From JBBDIK01 sp964640385 (GTDB lineage: Bacteria > Actinomycetota > UBA4738 > JBBDHU01), in assembly GCA_964640385.1 (NCBI GenBank), contig CAZXFL010000016.1:1-41711 (forward strand): 41,711 bases of DNA, read 5' to 3'. The notes under the pieces were generated by a model. The model saw only the letters and a program-made list of their open reading frames with translations. It was not told the origin of the DNA and made no database searches. Each line of letters begins with the position of its first letter. The first letter of the stretch is position 1. This document shows, piece by piece, positions 1-7,983 of the stretch. Made by a program: the position numbers and the translations under genes.

Positions 1-731
1 CTCACCGCGCTCACGATCGGGATCCCGGCCACCGCAGCCTTCTGGACGATCTCGAACGACACCCGACCGCTGACCTGCAGGACCCGCTCCGACAGCGGGA
101 CCTGACCGGCCATCAACGCCTCGCCGACCAGTTTGTCGACCGCATTGTGCCGGCCGACGTCTTCCCGAAGCGACAGAAGCCCGCCGGACGCATCGAACAG
201 CCCAGCCGCATGCAGTCCGCCCGTCTGGTCGAACAGGCGTTGTTTGTCGCGGAGCGCGTCCGGCAACCCGCGGATCACCTCCGCCGACACAGCCGGTCCC
301 GGCGCAACGGCGTTGCAGCGCACCTCGACGTCCTCGATGGACGCCTTCCCGCAGACCCCGCACGAGGACGTCGCGTAGAAGTTCCGCTTGACCGACTCGG
401 CGTCGAACGGTGCCACCGTCCGGACCGTGACGACGTTGTAGAGCTGTTCCTCGTCGTCCAGGTCTTCGCAGTAGCTGACCTGCTCGATCGCGTCGCGGCC
501 CGCGACAAGCCCCTCCGTGAACAGGAACCCCGCGGCCAGCTCGAAATCGCCGCCGGGCGTGCGCATCGTGACGGCTATCGGCCCCGCCACCTGACCGGGT
601 CCTCCGACGCGGATCTCCATCGGTTCCTCGGTCGCCAAGCGGTCCGGACGCTCGGAGGACACGCCGTGGTTGTAGGCCACCACGCGCACGCCGGTAACGT
701 TCCTTCGTAGGTCGGAGACGGATTCAGCCAT
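1..731 (-). CDS. fdhD: FdhD, formate dehydrogenase sulfurtransferase (3' end outside window)
   Basis: Sulfur carrier that moves sulfur from a cysteine desulfurase to the molybdenum/tungsten cofactor of formate dehydrogenase in the cytoplasm. Reading the minus strand from ATG at 731 gives an open frame of 243 codons to the window edge, which is nearly the whole family length (about 270-280). Visible marks are the SSCGVCGK loop carrying the CxxC sulfur-transfer cysteines (codons near 356-379) and the C-terminal REDVGRHNAVDK motif typical of FdhD. The start is supported by a TAGACT -10 hexamer exactly 7 nt upstream with no Shine-Dalgarno, suggesting a leaderless mRNA. It is divergent from a small membrane protein 26 bp away. 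A formate dehydrogenase is implied, but no such gene lies in the window. The family call is secure; the stop codon is not visible. Confidence 0.95.
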   Translation of the reverse strand, partial: MAESVSDLRRNVTGVRVVAYNHGVSSERPDRLATEEPMEIRVGGPGQVAGPIAVTMRTPGGDFELAAGFLFTEGLVAGRDAIEQVSYCEDLDDEEQLYNVVTVRTVAPFDAESVKRNFYATSSCGVCGKASIEDVEVRCNAVAPGPAVSAEVIRGLPDALRDKQRLFDQTGGLHAAGLFDASGGLLSLREDVGRHNAVDKLVGEALMAGQVPLSERVLQVSGRVSFEIVQKAAVAGIPIVSAV

Positions 732-738
732 CCCTACC

Positions 739-744
739 AGTCTA
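739..744 (-). promoter_or_regulatory. -10 hexamer of fdhD, leaderless type
   Basis: TAGACT on the minus strand, followed by exactly 7 nt and the fdhD ATG at 731. Transcription would start at or next to the A of ATG. There is no clear -35 hexamer. The same TANNNT-N7-start layout recurs at four other genes in this window, which raises confidence. Confidence 0.5.
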
Positions 745-757
745 GGCCTGTGGCAGG

Positions 758-1258
758 ATGGGCGGGATGGACGGACCCGAAGGCGTCGACCCCGAGGACC
801 TGCCGGAAGGCTGGAACAAGGAAGTCGAGTGGCAACGGCTGAACCGCGAGCTGCTGGAACTGATGAACGAACTCCGGATCGCCCTCCCGGGCGTGACGGT
901 CCTCTTCGCGTTCTTGCTCACACTTCCGTTCACCAGCCGTTTCCCCTCCCTGACGGGGCTCGAACGCACGGTCTACTACCTCACGTTCCTGTCCACGGCG
1001 ATCTCCGCCGTCCTGCTGATGGCGCCCTCGGCCCACCATCGCATGCGCTTTCGCCGCTACGACAAGGACCGGCTGCTTCTGATGGCGAACCGCCTCGCGC
1101 TCGCGGGGATCACCATGCTGGCTTTGGCCATCGGCGGTGCGGTGTTCCTGGTCACGGACATCCTCTTCGGCATCCCGATCGCCGCCGCGGTCGCCGGAGC
1201 CGGGCTGTTCGGGGTCGGTTTCCTGTGGTTCCTCCTGCCGAACCAGGGGCAGGACTGA
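758..1258 (+). CDS. DUF6328-like small integral membrane protein
   Basis: Protein of 166 residues (163 if the second ATG at 767 is used). A charged N-terminal segment (about residues 1-45) is followed by four hydrophobic stretches (about 46-65, 70-88, 112-133 and 138-158), with an HHRMRFRRYDKDR basic loop between the second and third. This matches my memory of the actinobacterial DUF6328 family, which some databases label loosely as antiporter-like; no transport function has been shown that I know of. It is divergent from fdhD across 26 bp, and fhs follows 105 bp downstream on the same strand. The stop codon lies inside the candidate fhs operator. Family assignment is from sequence feel rather than a search. 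Confidence 0.7.
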   Translation: MGGMDGPEGVDPEDLPEGWNKEVEWQRLNRELLELMNELRIALPGVTVLFAFLLTLPFTSRFPSLTGLERTVYYLTFLSTAISAVLLMAPSAHHRMRFRRYDKDRLLLMANRLALAGITMLALAIGGAVFLVTDILFGIPIAAAVAGAGLFGVGFLWFLLPNQGQD

Positions 1259-1283
1259 GGCAGGTCTCAGGCGCCGATATACT
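1255..1283 (+). promoter_or_regulatory. Putative fhs promoter with inverted repeat
   Basis: TATACT at 1278-1283 is a good -10 hexamer. Just upstream, CTGAG-N6-CTCAG (1255-1270) is a perfect inverted repeat covering the place of a -35 element and the stop codon of the preceding gene. It could be an operator. The transcript would have a leader of about 75 nt before the fhs ATG at 1364. I see no known riboswitch in that leader. Confidence 0.4.
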
Positions 1284-1363
1284 GGCGCGCCGAGTCGCCG
1301 TTCGCCCTCACGAGAGGAAACTTGGATCGCGGGTCACCCGCCCGCCGGAGCGTAGGGGTGCAG

Positions 1364-3034
1364 ATGAAGTCCGGACTGGAGATCGCGCAGGAAGCAGTAC
1401 TCAAGCCAATCACCGAGATCGCTGCCGCCGCCGGCATCCAGGACGACGAGCTGGAGCAGTACGGCAAATACAAGGCGAAGATCGACCTGTCCATCCTGGA
1501 TCGCCTCAAGGACAGGCCGGACGCCAAGGTCGTCATCGTCACCGCCATCACGCCGACCAAAGCCGGCGAAGGCAAGACGACCACATCTCTTTCATTGACC
1601 CAGGGCCTCGGCAAGATCGGCCAGAACGTAGTGCTCGCGCTGCGTGAGCCATCCCTCGGACCGGTGTTCGGCATCAAGGGCGGTGGCAACGGCGGCGGCT
1701 ACGCGCAGGTACTCCCGATGGAGGAGATCAACCTGCACTTCAACGGCGACTTCCACGCCGTAACGACCGCGCACAACCTCCTGGCTTCCGCGATCGACCG
1801 CTCGCTGTACTGGGGCAACCCACTCGACATCGACATCAACGCGATCACGTGGCCGAGGACGATGGACATGAACGCGCGGGAGCTGCGCAACACGGTGATC
1901 GGCCTCGGCGGCAAGGTCCACGGCATCCCCCGCCAGAACGAGACGGTCATCACCGCGGCCTCCGAGGTTATGGCGATCCTCGCGCTGTCTTCTGACCTGC
2001 AGGATCTCCGCAAGCGCCTCGGCGCGATCGTGGTGGCCTCAGCCACTGACGGCAAGCCCGTCACCGCCGAGGAGCTGGGCGCGGCCGGCGCGATGACCGT
2101 CATCCTCAAGGAAGCGATCAAGCCGAACCTCGTCCAGACGATCGAAGGACAGCCGGCGCTGATCCACGCCGGGCCGTTCGGCAACATCGCCCATGCGAAC
2201 AACTCGATCATCGAGGACCGCGTCGCGATGAAACTGGGCGACATCGTCGTGACCGAGGCCGGGTTCGCCGCCGACCTCGGGTTCGAGAAGTTCTGTCACA
2301 TCGTCTGCCGGGCCGCCGGGATCAAGCCCAGCGCCGGCGTGCTGGTCACCACGATCCGGGCCCTGAAGTCCCACGGAGGCATCCCGTTCAAGGAGCTCAG
2401 CCAGCCGAACGACGACGCGATCCGTGCCGGCGCCGAGAACCTCCAGGCGCACATCGAGCTGGTTCGGGCGTTCAACCTGCGCTGCATCGTCTCGATCAAC
2501 CGCTTCCCCACCGATACCGACGAGGAGGTCGCGCTCGTGCGCGAGCTCGCCACCCAGGTCGGGGCCGAGTCCGTCGTCGTGAACGACGGGTTCGCGAACG
2601 GCGGCGAAGGCGCGATCGAACTCGCCGAGGCGGTCGTGAAGGCGATCGACGGCCCCATCACCTACGAACCGCTGAACCAACCGGGCGACAGCATCAAGCA
2701 GCAGATCGAGACGATCGCCACCCGGATCTACGGCGCCGACGGGGTCGACTACCTGCCGCAGGCCGAGAAGGACATCGCCCGGATGGAAGAGCTCGGATTC
2801 GGCGAGTACCCGGTCTGCATGGCCAAGACGCACCTATCGCTGTCGCACGACCCGCTGCTCGGCGGCCGGCCCAAGGGCTGGCGCCTGCCGATCCGCGCCG
2901 TCGTCCCGTCCGCCGGTGCCGGCTTCGTCGTGGCGCTGTGCGGCGACATGCAACGGATGCCCGGCCTCGGCAAGACCCCTGCGTACCTCGACATCGACAT
3001 CGACGAGGACGGCAACACCGTCGGCTTGTTCTAG
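1364..3034 (+). CDS. fhs: Formate-tetrahydrofolate ligase
   Basis: ATP + formate + THF gives 10-formyl-THF, the entry of formate into the cytoplasmic one-carbon pool. The product is 556 residues, the usual size. The N-terminus matches the family (SGLEIAQEAVLKPITEIA, then a YGKYKAKI segment), and the ATP-binding P-loop TPTKAGEGKTTT is present near residue 65. The start is ATG 1364, preceded by AGGGG at 5 nt. A TTG at 1322 is in frame, but its 14 extra residues are unlike the family. The gene sits beside fdhD, and the neighbouring minus-strand genes also handle folate, so it fits a formate/THF module. Transcription probably ends at the hairpin 3068-3089. Confidence 0.97.
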   Translation: MKSGLEIAQEAVLKPITEIAAAAGIQDDELEQYGKYKAKIDLSILDRLKDRPDAKVVIVTAITPTKAGEGKTTTSLSLTQGLGKIGQNVVLALREPSLGPVFGIKGGGNGGGYAQVLPMEEINLHFNGDFHAVTTAHNLLASAIDRSLYWGNPLDIDINAITWPRTMDMNARELRNTVIGLGGKVHGIPRQNETVITAASEVMAILALSSDLQDLRKRLGAIVVASATDGKPVTAEELGAAGAMTVILKEAIKPNLVQTIEGQPALIHAGPFGNIAHANNSIIEDRVAMKLGDIVVTEAGFAADLGFEKFCHIVCRAAGIKPSAGVLVTTIRALKSHGGIPFKELSQPNDDAIRAGAENLQAHIELVRAFNLRCIVSINRFPTDTDEEVALVRELATQVGAESVVVNDGFANGGEGAIELAEAVVKAIDGPITYEPLNQPGDSIKQQIETIATRIYGADGVDYLPQAEKDIARMEELGFGEYPVCMAKTHLSLSHDPLLGGRPKGWRLPIRAVVPSAGAGFVVALCGDMQRMPGLGKTPAYLDIDIDEDGNTVGLF

Positions 3035-3067
3035 CCAGGGTTTAGACCGGAGCCTCCAGACGGCGAA

Positions 3068-3089
3068 GGGCGGGGCCGAAGCTCCGCCC
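3068..3089. terminator. Strong hairpin between convergent genes
   Basis: GGGCGGGGC, a CGAA loop, then GCTCCGCCC form a 9-bp stem with one G-U pair. It lies in the 82-bp gap between the stop codons of fhs (plus) and the GcvT-like gene (minus), so it can end transcription from both sides. No U-tract follows, as is usual in GC-rich actinobacteria. Confidence 0.6.
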
Positions 3090-3116
3090 CTGCGTGGTCC
3101 GCGCCCTCCGCACAAC

Positions 3117-4214
3117 CTAGCTGCGGGGGCGCTCCTTCTTGGTGTCGTAGATCGGGAACGGCGCCACCTTGGCGGCGCGGCCGTCGACCTCGACCTCGGT
3201 GCCCTCGGTCGCCAGCTCCTCGTCGATCGACGCCATGGTGATCGCACCGAACTTGGGGCTGACCGTCGGGCTCGGGGCAACGCCGACCTCGGCGCCGGCC
3301 TTGGTCACCGTCGCGCCGTACTCGGACTCCGCGTCGCCTTCGACGGTGAGCGTGACGTAGCGGCGTTTGATGTTCCTCGACAGGTCCTCGGCGGCCGCGC
3401 GTCCGACGAAGTCATGGTCGAACTTGATGTGTGGATCGAACGAGATGTCGTACGGGTTCGTCTCGCCGGCCTCGTAGTCGACGCCGATGACGTACAGACC
3501 CGACTCCGTCCGGTAGATCAGCACCGCGTCGAGACCCTGCGGCACGCATCCCTCGTTCCGCACCGCGTCGTAGACCTTCGGGCCGTCCTCGGGGTTCATC
3601 AGGAACACCTCGTAGCCCTTCTCCCCCGAGTACCCGGTCCGCGCGAGCATGACCTGCGCCCCCGCGAACGTGACCGGCTCGGTGATGAAGTTGAAGTACC
3701 GGAGGCCGCTGATGTCGACATCGGCCAGCTTGGAGGTCACCTCAAGCGCACGTGGCCCCTGGATCGCAAGGTTCGGCATGTTGCGGGCCTCATTCGTCAC
3801 CTCGACGTCGAACTGCGCAGTGTTCTTGGCGATGTGATCCTCGAACTCCTCGCCTTCGCTGTTCATCATGATCCAGACCCGGCCATCGTTGACCTTGTAG
3901 AGGGTGCCCTCGTCGAGCATCATCCCGTTGTCGTCGAGCATCGCGCCGTAGCGCACACCACCGTCCTTCAGCGTCACGATGTTGTTCGTCTGGATGAAAT
4001 CGGCCGCCTTGGACGCGTCCGGGCCCTCGAACTTGTACTTGATCAGGGGTGAAACGTCCCAAACGCCGGCGCCCTCGCGGACCGCCTCGTACGCCTTGAT
4101 GCCACCTTCGTCGCCGGCGAAGCTGTTCGCCCACAACCAGCCGCTGTCCTCTTCCCACTCCGCGCCAAGCTCAGATTGCTTGTCGTAGAACGGAGACTTC
4201 CAGGCATCTGTCAT
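3117..4214 (-). CDS. GcvT-like tetrahydrofolate-dependent methyl/aminomethyl transferase (paralogue 1)
   Basis: 365 residues, the size of glycine-cleavage T protein and of demethylases such as DmdA. Two family parts are visible: an N-terminal folate-binding GcvT domain (about 1-255; WDVSPLIKYKFEGPDA, then the MMLDEGTLYK strand where T proteins hold the catalytic Asp, and a later YSGEKGYEVF folate loop) and a C-terminal GcvT barrel (about 270-360). No gcvP or gcvH is nearby, so a role in glycine cleavage is unlikely; demethylation of a small methylated compound with THF as acceptor is more plausible (inference). It is closely related to the next gene upstream (4325-5404). It has its own promoter with a perfect palindromic operator at 4258-4274. 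Substrate is unknown. Confidence 0.85.
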   Translation of the reverse strand: MTDAWKSPFYDKQSELGAEWEEDSGWLWANSFAGDEGGIKAYEAVREGAGVWDVSPLIKYKFEGPDASKAADFIQTNNIVTLKDGGVRYGAMLDDNGMMLDEGTLYKVNDGRVWIMMNSEGEEFEDHIAKNTAQFDVEVTNEARNMPNLAIQGPRALEVTSKLADVDISGLRYFNFITEPVTFAGAQVMLARTGYSGEKGYEVFLMNPEDGPKVYDAVRNEGCVPQGLDAVLIYRTESGLYVIGVDYEAGETNPYDISFDPHIKFDHDFVGRAAAEDLSRNIKRRYVTLTVEGDAESEYGATVTKAGAEVGVAPSPTVSPKFGAITMASIDEELATEGTEVEVDGRAAKVAPFPIYDTKKERPRS

Positions 4215-4246
4215 GACCTTGACTCCTCACTCAGGAACGGGACAGC

Positions 4247-4277
4247 ACTATACCGCCCCTGACCAGGGGTCAGGCAA
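4247..4277 (-). promoter_or_regulatory. Promoter and palindromic operator of the GcvT-like gene
   Basis: On the minus strand TTGCCT (4277-4272), a 19-nt spacer and TATAGT (4252-4247) form a candidate promoter for the gene starting at 4214. CCTGACC-N3-GGTCAGG at 4258-4274 is a perfect 7-bp inverted repeat overlapping the -35 and spacer, a classic repressor position. A related site (CTGACC-N3-AGTCAT) lies at 28055-28069 beside the TetR gene. A GAGTGAGGAG ribosome site precedes the ATG. Confidence 0.55.
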
Positions 4278-4324
4278 GTCGCGACGGCCGAACGGGTCCC
4301 ACGGTCGCGTCGGGTCGCCGCCGA

Positions 4325-5404
4325 CTACATCCGAGGACGCTTCTTCTCCGGGTCGTAGATGCCCCAGGGATGAACGGTCGCTCTCTGCCCATCGACCTCG
4401 ACCGTCTCACCGTCCACGGCGACCTCCTTGTTCAGGATCGCCCCGCCGATGTTGCCGAATGCGAAGCTCTCGACGCCGCAGCGGAACACGCCGACGTTCT
4501 CGCCGTCCTTGATCACGACGGCCCCGTCCTCGGGCAGGTCGCCGTCCACCTTCAAGGTCTTGTAGCGGCGCGGCGGGTCCTGCGCGACCGGCTCCAGGGC
4601 GCGCCGCCCGAGGAACTCGTCCTTGTCCATCCGCACGAACCGGTCGAGCGAGACGTCGTAGGGACTCGTTTCCCCCGGATCGTAGTCCAGCGTCGGGATG
4701 AGCAGTCCGGCTTCCAGGCGCAGGATGTAGATCGCCCCCACGCCGAAGGGGGTGACGCCTTTGTCCATCAGCAGGTCGAAGAGGCCGCCGATGCCCTCAG
4801 GATTCGTGAAGAACTCGAACCCCAACTCGCCCGAGAACCCGGTTCGCGCGAGGTAGCCCGTCGCGCCGCCGAGCTTGACCTTCTCGGGGATAAAGTTGAA
4901 GTACTTGAGCCCAGCGACATCCGCGTCCGTCAGCGACGCCACGATCTCGCGCGACCTCGGTCCCTGGATCGATAGGTGCGGCATCCGGCGCGCCACGTTG
5001 GTGATCGACACGTCCAGGCCGGACAGGTGCTCGTCCCAGTACGGTCCGTGGTCCTCCCCGTTGGTCATCACCAGCAGGTCCTCGTCGGAGAACTTGTAGA
5101 TGGTTCCGTCGTCGACGACCGCGCCCTTCTCGTTGAGGAAGGGTCCGTACTTCACCTGGCCGGGCTTGGCGCCCAGGATGTCGTTGCCGTTGACGAAGTT
5201 GGCGGCCTCAGCGGCCTGCGGCCCCTTGAACTCCCACTTGATCAGCGGTGAGAGGTCCCAAACCCCGACGCCCTCACGGACGGCGTCGTATTCCTTGCGG
5301 ATATCGCCGAGGGTGTCGATCCAAAGCCAGCCGCCGTCCTCTTCGAACGTACCGCCCATGGCCTCGAGCCTCTCGTGTAGCGGTGTGCGTGTCGGTTGTG
5401 CCAT
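4325..5404 (-). CDS. GcvT-like tetrahydrofolate-dependent methyl/aminomethyl transferase (paralogue 2)
   Basis: 359 residues and clearly homologous along its whole length to the 3117-4214 product (shared WDLSPLIKWEFKGPQA, GAVVDDGTIYK, TGFSGELGFEFF, and a C-terminal YDPEKKRPRM tail against YDTKKERPRS). The Asp pair in GAVVDDGTIYK sits where T proteins hold the catalytic Asp. The start ATG at 5404 follows GAGGAGA at a good distance; a longer frame to 5500 only adds an arginine-rich non-family leader. The two paralogues point the same way with 110 bp between them, which holds the promoter of the second. They may act as two subunits or on two substrates. No gcvP or gcvH is near. The reaction is probably THF-dependent demethylation; the substrate is not deducible. 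Confidence 0.85.
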   Translation of the reverse strand: MAQPTRTPLHERLEAMGGTFEEDGGWLWIDTLGDIRKEYDAVREGVGVWDLSPLIKWEFKGPQAAEAANFVNGNDILGAKPGQVKYGPFLNEKGAVVDDGTIYKFSDEDLLVMTNGEDHGPYWDEHLSGLDVSITNVARRMPHLSIQGPRSREIVASLTDADVAGLKYFNFIPEKVKLGGATGYLARTGFSGELGFEFFTNPEGIGGLFDLLMDKGVTPFGVGAIYILRLEAGLLIPTLDYDPGETSPYDVSLDRFVRMDKDEFLGRRALEPVAQDPPRRYKTLKVDGDLPEDGAVVIKDGENVGVFRCGVESFAFGNIGGAILNKEVAVDGETVEVDGQRATVHPWGIYDPEKKRPRM

Positions 5405-5472
5405 CTCGATCGTCTCCTCAGCTCGCGTTAACCCCTTGTACCGGGAACGCCGCCTCCGGCGCAAGCGCGAGT

Positions 5473-6066
5473 CTACGCGTCCCCGGCACCGCGGTAGCAC
5501 TCGATGACCTCGCGGTCGGTGACCACCAGATCGAGCGCCTCGTCCAGATGGCCGCGCGGGACCTCATCGACGACCTGCTCGCGGAAGCAGATGCCCACGC
5601 GGAGCACCGCGGCCGGAACTGACCGCAGGAGCCGGTCGTAGAACCCGCCGCCGTAGCCCACGCGGTAACCGTCCTGGTCGAAGGCCAGTCCCGGGACGAT
5701 CACGGCACCGATCTCTCCGTGCGGAACGGGCCGGTGAGCCGCCGGCTCCCGGATCCCGAACACCGCCTCCTCGACCGGGTCGCCGGGTGCGTACTCGAGC
5801 GGAACGATGACCTCGCCCTCGATGTGCGGCACGGCCAGGCGCTTGCCGGCTGCGTGCAGCCGCTCCGCGATCCCGTCGGTCGGCAGCTCGTTCCCGAACG
5901 ACAGGAACGTCATGACGGTTGAGACGTCGCTCAACAGGTCGGCCACCCGGTCGGCTACCAACCCGGCAAGTCGTTCGCCCTCTTCCGGCGGGATCTGCTC
6001 GCACACCTGCTTCATGCGCGTGCGGAGCTCGGTCTTGGCCCGCTTGATGGCCTTGTTGCTCGTCAA
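5473..6066 (-). CDS. 5-formyltetrahydrofolate cyclo-ligase
   Basis: Converts 5-formyl-THF to 5,10-methenyl-THF with ATP, returning this storage folate to the pool. The 197-residue product has the family marks: a basic N-terminal AIKRAKTELRTRM helix, FLSFGNELPT, and the nucleotide/folate loop DGYRVGYGGGFYDRLL near residue 140. The best start is TTG at 6066, whose bases overlap the TGA of the upstream LLM gene (TTGA), a translational-coupling layout also used elsewhere here. No in-frame ATG fits the expected N-terminus. It lies third in the ROK-LLM-cyclo-ligase run and upstream of the GcvT-like pair, matching a folate theme. Confidence 0.92.
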   Translation of the reverse strand: MTSNKAIKRAKTELRTRMKQVCEQIPPEEGERLAGLVADRVADLLSDVSTVMTFLSFGNELPTDGIAERLHAAGKRLAVPHIEGEVIVPLEYAPGDPVEEAVFGIREPAAHRPVPHGEIGAVIVPGLAFDQDGYRVGYGGGFYDRLLRSVPAAVLRVGICFREQVVDEVPRGHLDEALDLVVTDREVIECYRGAGDA

Positions 6067-6965
6067 GGCCGCACCCGGTCCAGCGCCGCCGCGATGACCT
6101 CGATCCGGTCGGCCGGGCCCGCGGGAACGAAGATCGCCCAACTCGCGCCGGCTACCTCCAAGCGATGCAGGAACGCCCGGAACTCGCCGACGGTTCCCGA
6201 CCACACGCCGCGGTCGGTAAGGCCCGTCTCCCGCCGTCGCTCGAGGAGCGCATCCACGCTCGGCCGGTCCTCTCCCACCAGGGCGATCCCGCCCCAGTTC
6301 GGCTCGACGCTTCGGCCCGTTGCCTCCGTCTGCACCGACAGTTCGACCGCTCGGGCAGTGAACGTCTCCACGTCGATGCCCCAGCCATTCCAACCGTCGG
6401 CAAGTTCGGCAGCCAGCCGCACCGCCGCGTCCCCCTTGCCGCCGATCCAGATGGGCGGTCCGCCGGCGCGCTGCGGTGGCGGGGCGAGTGGACCCTCGAG
6501 CGGCGGAACCAGGTCGCTTCCGGCCCACGTCTCTCCGCGCAGGAGCGCCCGAACCCCCCGGACCGTGTCGGCCAGCAGCTCGTACCGCTCGCCCTGCGTC
6601 TCGACGTGCTCGAATCCGAACGTCTCGGCCTCTGCCCGGCTCCGCTCGTCGCCGGCGCCGAGACCGAGGACGAACTTCCCGCCGCTCATGTCATCGAGCT
6701 GCGCCGCCATCTTCGCCAGCATCCCCGGCGCGCGGACTCCCACCCGAGCCACCAACGTTCCGAGCGTCATCCCGGGGCAGGCAACCGCGACCGCCGAGAG
6801 CATCGTGAACGCCTCGAGGCTCGCTCGCTCCGCCGACGTGCCCGGCGGGAAGAGGTGATCGAACGCGAAGAGCCCGTCGAAGCCGAACCGCTTCGCGCGC
6901 CCTGCGAAGTCCATCACGCGCGCCGCATCGCCCGAGTACAGCGGCAGGACCAGGCCGAGCTTCAC
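6063..6965 (-). CDS. LLM-class (F420-dependent) flavin/deazaflavin oxidoreductase
   Basis: Luciferase-like TIM-barrel enzyme of 300 residues. Visible are the N-terminal strand MKLGLVLPLYSG, the FDGLFAFDHLF segment, the family GKFVLGLGAGDERSRAEAETFGF loop and the PIWIGGKGDAAVRLAAELADGWN segment near residues 172-195. In actinobacteria such proteins mostly use coenzyme F420, but FMN is possible, and the substrate cannot be predicted. The start is GTG 6965, overlapping the ROK stop (GTGA). The tail overlaps the TTG of the cyclo-ligase, so the three genes are one operon. Confidence 0.88.
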   Translation of the reverse strand: MKLGLVLPLYSGDAARVMDFAGRAKRFGFDGLFAFDHLFPPGTSAERASLEAFTMLSAVAVACPGMTLGTLVARVGVRAPGMLAKMAAQLDDMSGGKFVLGLGAGDERSRAEAETFGFEHVETQGERYELLADTVRGVRALLRGETWAGSDLVPPLEGPLAPPPQRAGGPPIWIGGKGDAAVRLAAELADGWNGWGIDVETFTARAVELSVQTEATGRSVEPNWGGIALVGEDRPSVDALLERRRETGLTDRGVWSGTVGEFRAFLHRLEVAGASWAIFVPAGPADRIEVIAAALDRVRP

Positions 6966-7912
6966 CCGAGGCCCAGTTCGTCCAACGCCATCGCCGCCGC
7001 GCCGACCGCACCGGCATCGTTCCCGAGCGTCGCGGCGAGCAGCGGCACCTCGGGCCTGTGCTCGGGTGCCTCGATCGCATCGACGAACGCCCGGCGCGCA
7101 GGGTCTAGAAGCAGGTCACCGGCGGCGACCACACCCCCGCCGACCACCACCACATCTGGATCCAGGATGTTCACGAGTCCGGCGATGCCTTGGCCGAGCC
7201 GGCGGCCGGCTTCCCGGATGATGCTCTTGGCGACGTCGTCATCTTGCTGCGCGGCTTCGGTCACGACCTGCCCGGTGACGCGCCCGGGATCCCCGTCGGC
7301 GAGCTTGGAGATGAGCGACTCGGGATGGTCCGGGACCGCCTCCCGGCCCGCGCGCTGGATCGCGCTGCCGGACGCGACCTGCTCCCAGCACCCGATGTTG
7401 CCGCAGCCACATAGCGGCCCGTTCGGGTCAACGATCACGTGTCCGATCTCGGCCGCGAACCCATGCGCCCCGCGGTACATCTTGCCGCCGGACACGATAC
7501 CGCCGCCGATCCCGGTTCCCACCGTGACCAGCAGCATGTCCTGGGTTCCCTTGCCGGCGCCGAACCGGTACTCGCCCCATGCCGCAACGTTCGCGTCGTT
7601 GTCCAGGACGCAGGGGAGACCGATCTCGCGGGTGATGCGCTCCACGACGCCGAGCTCGCGCCACGGAAGGTTGGGACCGTAACGCAGGACGCCCGCCGCG
7701 AAGTCCACGATGCCCGCGGCCCCTACGCCGACGGCAGCCACCTCATCGGTCAGCACCGCGCGAGCCACCTGCTCGGTCGCGGCCAGGGTGGCCTCGGTGT
7801 CGGAGGCAGGCGTCTCGACGGTCTCCCGCGCGAGGATCTTGCCCTCCGCGCTCACCCGCATGGCGGCGATCTTGGTGCCACCGACATCGACCCCGATCGC
7901 GTGGGCGCTCAT
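6962..7912 (-). CDS. ROK-family sugar kinase, probably glucokinase
   Basis: 316-residue cytoplasmic kinase. The N-terminal phosphate loop IGVDVGGTKIAAMRV, the catalytic DNDANVAAWGEYRFGAG segment (first Asp as base, near residue 104), the GTGIGGGIVSGG loop, and the ROK zinc motif CGCGNIGCWEQ (near residue 167) are all intact. Glucose is the most usual substrate in actinobacterial members of this type, with ATP or polyphosphate as donor; this is family inference. First gene of the ROK-LLM-cyclo-ligase operon. Upstream a TAAGCT -10 hexamer lies 6 nt before a 10-codon reading frame (7941-7912) whose TGA overlaps the ROK ATG, so translation may be coupled to a leader peptide. Confidence 0.9.
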   Translation of the reverse strand: MSAHAIGVDVGGTKIAAMRVSAEGKILARETVETPASDTEATLAATEQVARAVLTDEVAAVGVGAAGIVDFAAGVLRYGPNLPWRELGVVERITREIGLPCVLDNDANVAAWGEYRFGAGKGTQDMLLVTVGTGIGGGIVSGGKMYRGAHGFAAEIGHVIVDPNGPLCGCGNIGCWEQVASGSAIQRAGREAVPDHPESLISKLADGDPGRVTGQVVTEAAQQDDDVAKSIIREAGRRLGQGIAGLVNILDPDVVVVGGGVVAAGDLLLDPARRAFVDAIEAPEHRPEVPLLAATLGNDAGAVGAAAMALDELGLG

Positions 7913-7953
7913 CGTCGCGTGGCGGCTCCGGCTCGCGTCATCGGGCTAGCTTA
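7909..7953 (-). promoter_or_regulatory. Putative promoter and 10-codon leader ORF before the ROK kinase
   Basis: TAAGCT (7953-7948) is followed by 6 nt and ATG 7941, which opens a frame encoding MTRAGAATRR and ends at TGA 7911-7909, overlapping the ROK start ATG 7912 as ATGA. The ROK gene itself lacks a convincing Shine-Dalgarno. The pattern suggests a leaderless micro-ORF that loads ribosomes onto the kinase gene, but the frame is short enough to arise by chance. Confidence 0.3.
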
Positions 7954-7983
7954 GTCCGGTTCCCCGGCACGCTCCGGCCGATC

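Noticed and set aside
147..710. Long plus-strand open frame.
   Set aside because: It is the antisense of fdhD, whose family motifs are clear on the minus strand; such shadow frames are common at this GC content.
1322..1363. In-frame TTG giving formate-THF ligase a 14-residue N-terminal extension.
   Set aside because: An AGAGG lies before the TTG, but the added residues are unlike the family. ATG 1364 has AGGGG upstream and gives the canonical N-terminus.
1284..1363. Riboswitch (THF, ZTP or glycine) in the fhs leader.
   Set aside because: I could not find the conserved cores of these classes; the leader is GC-rich, about 75 nt, and only a weak GCGG/CCGC pairing is seen.
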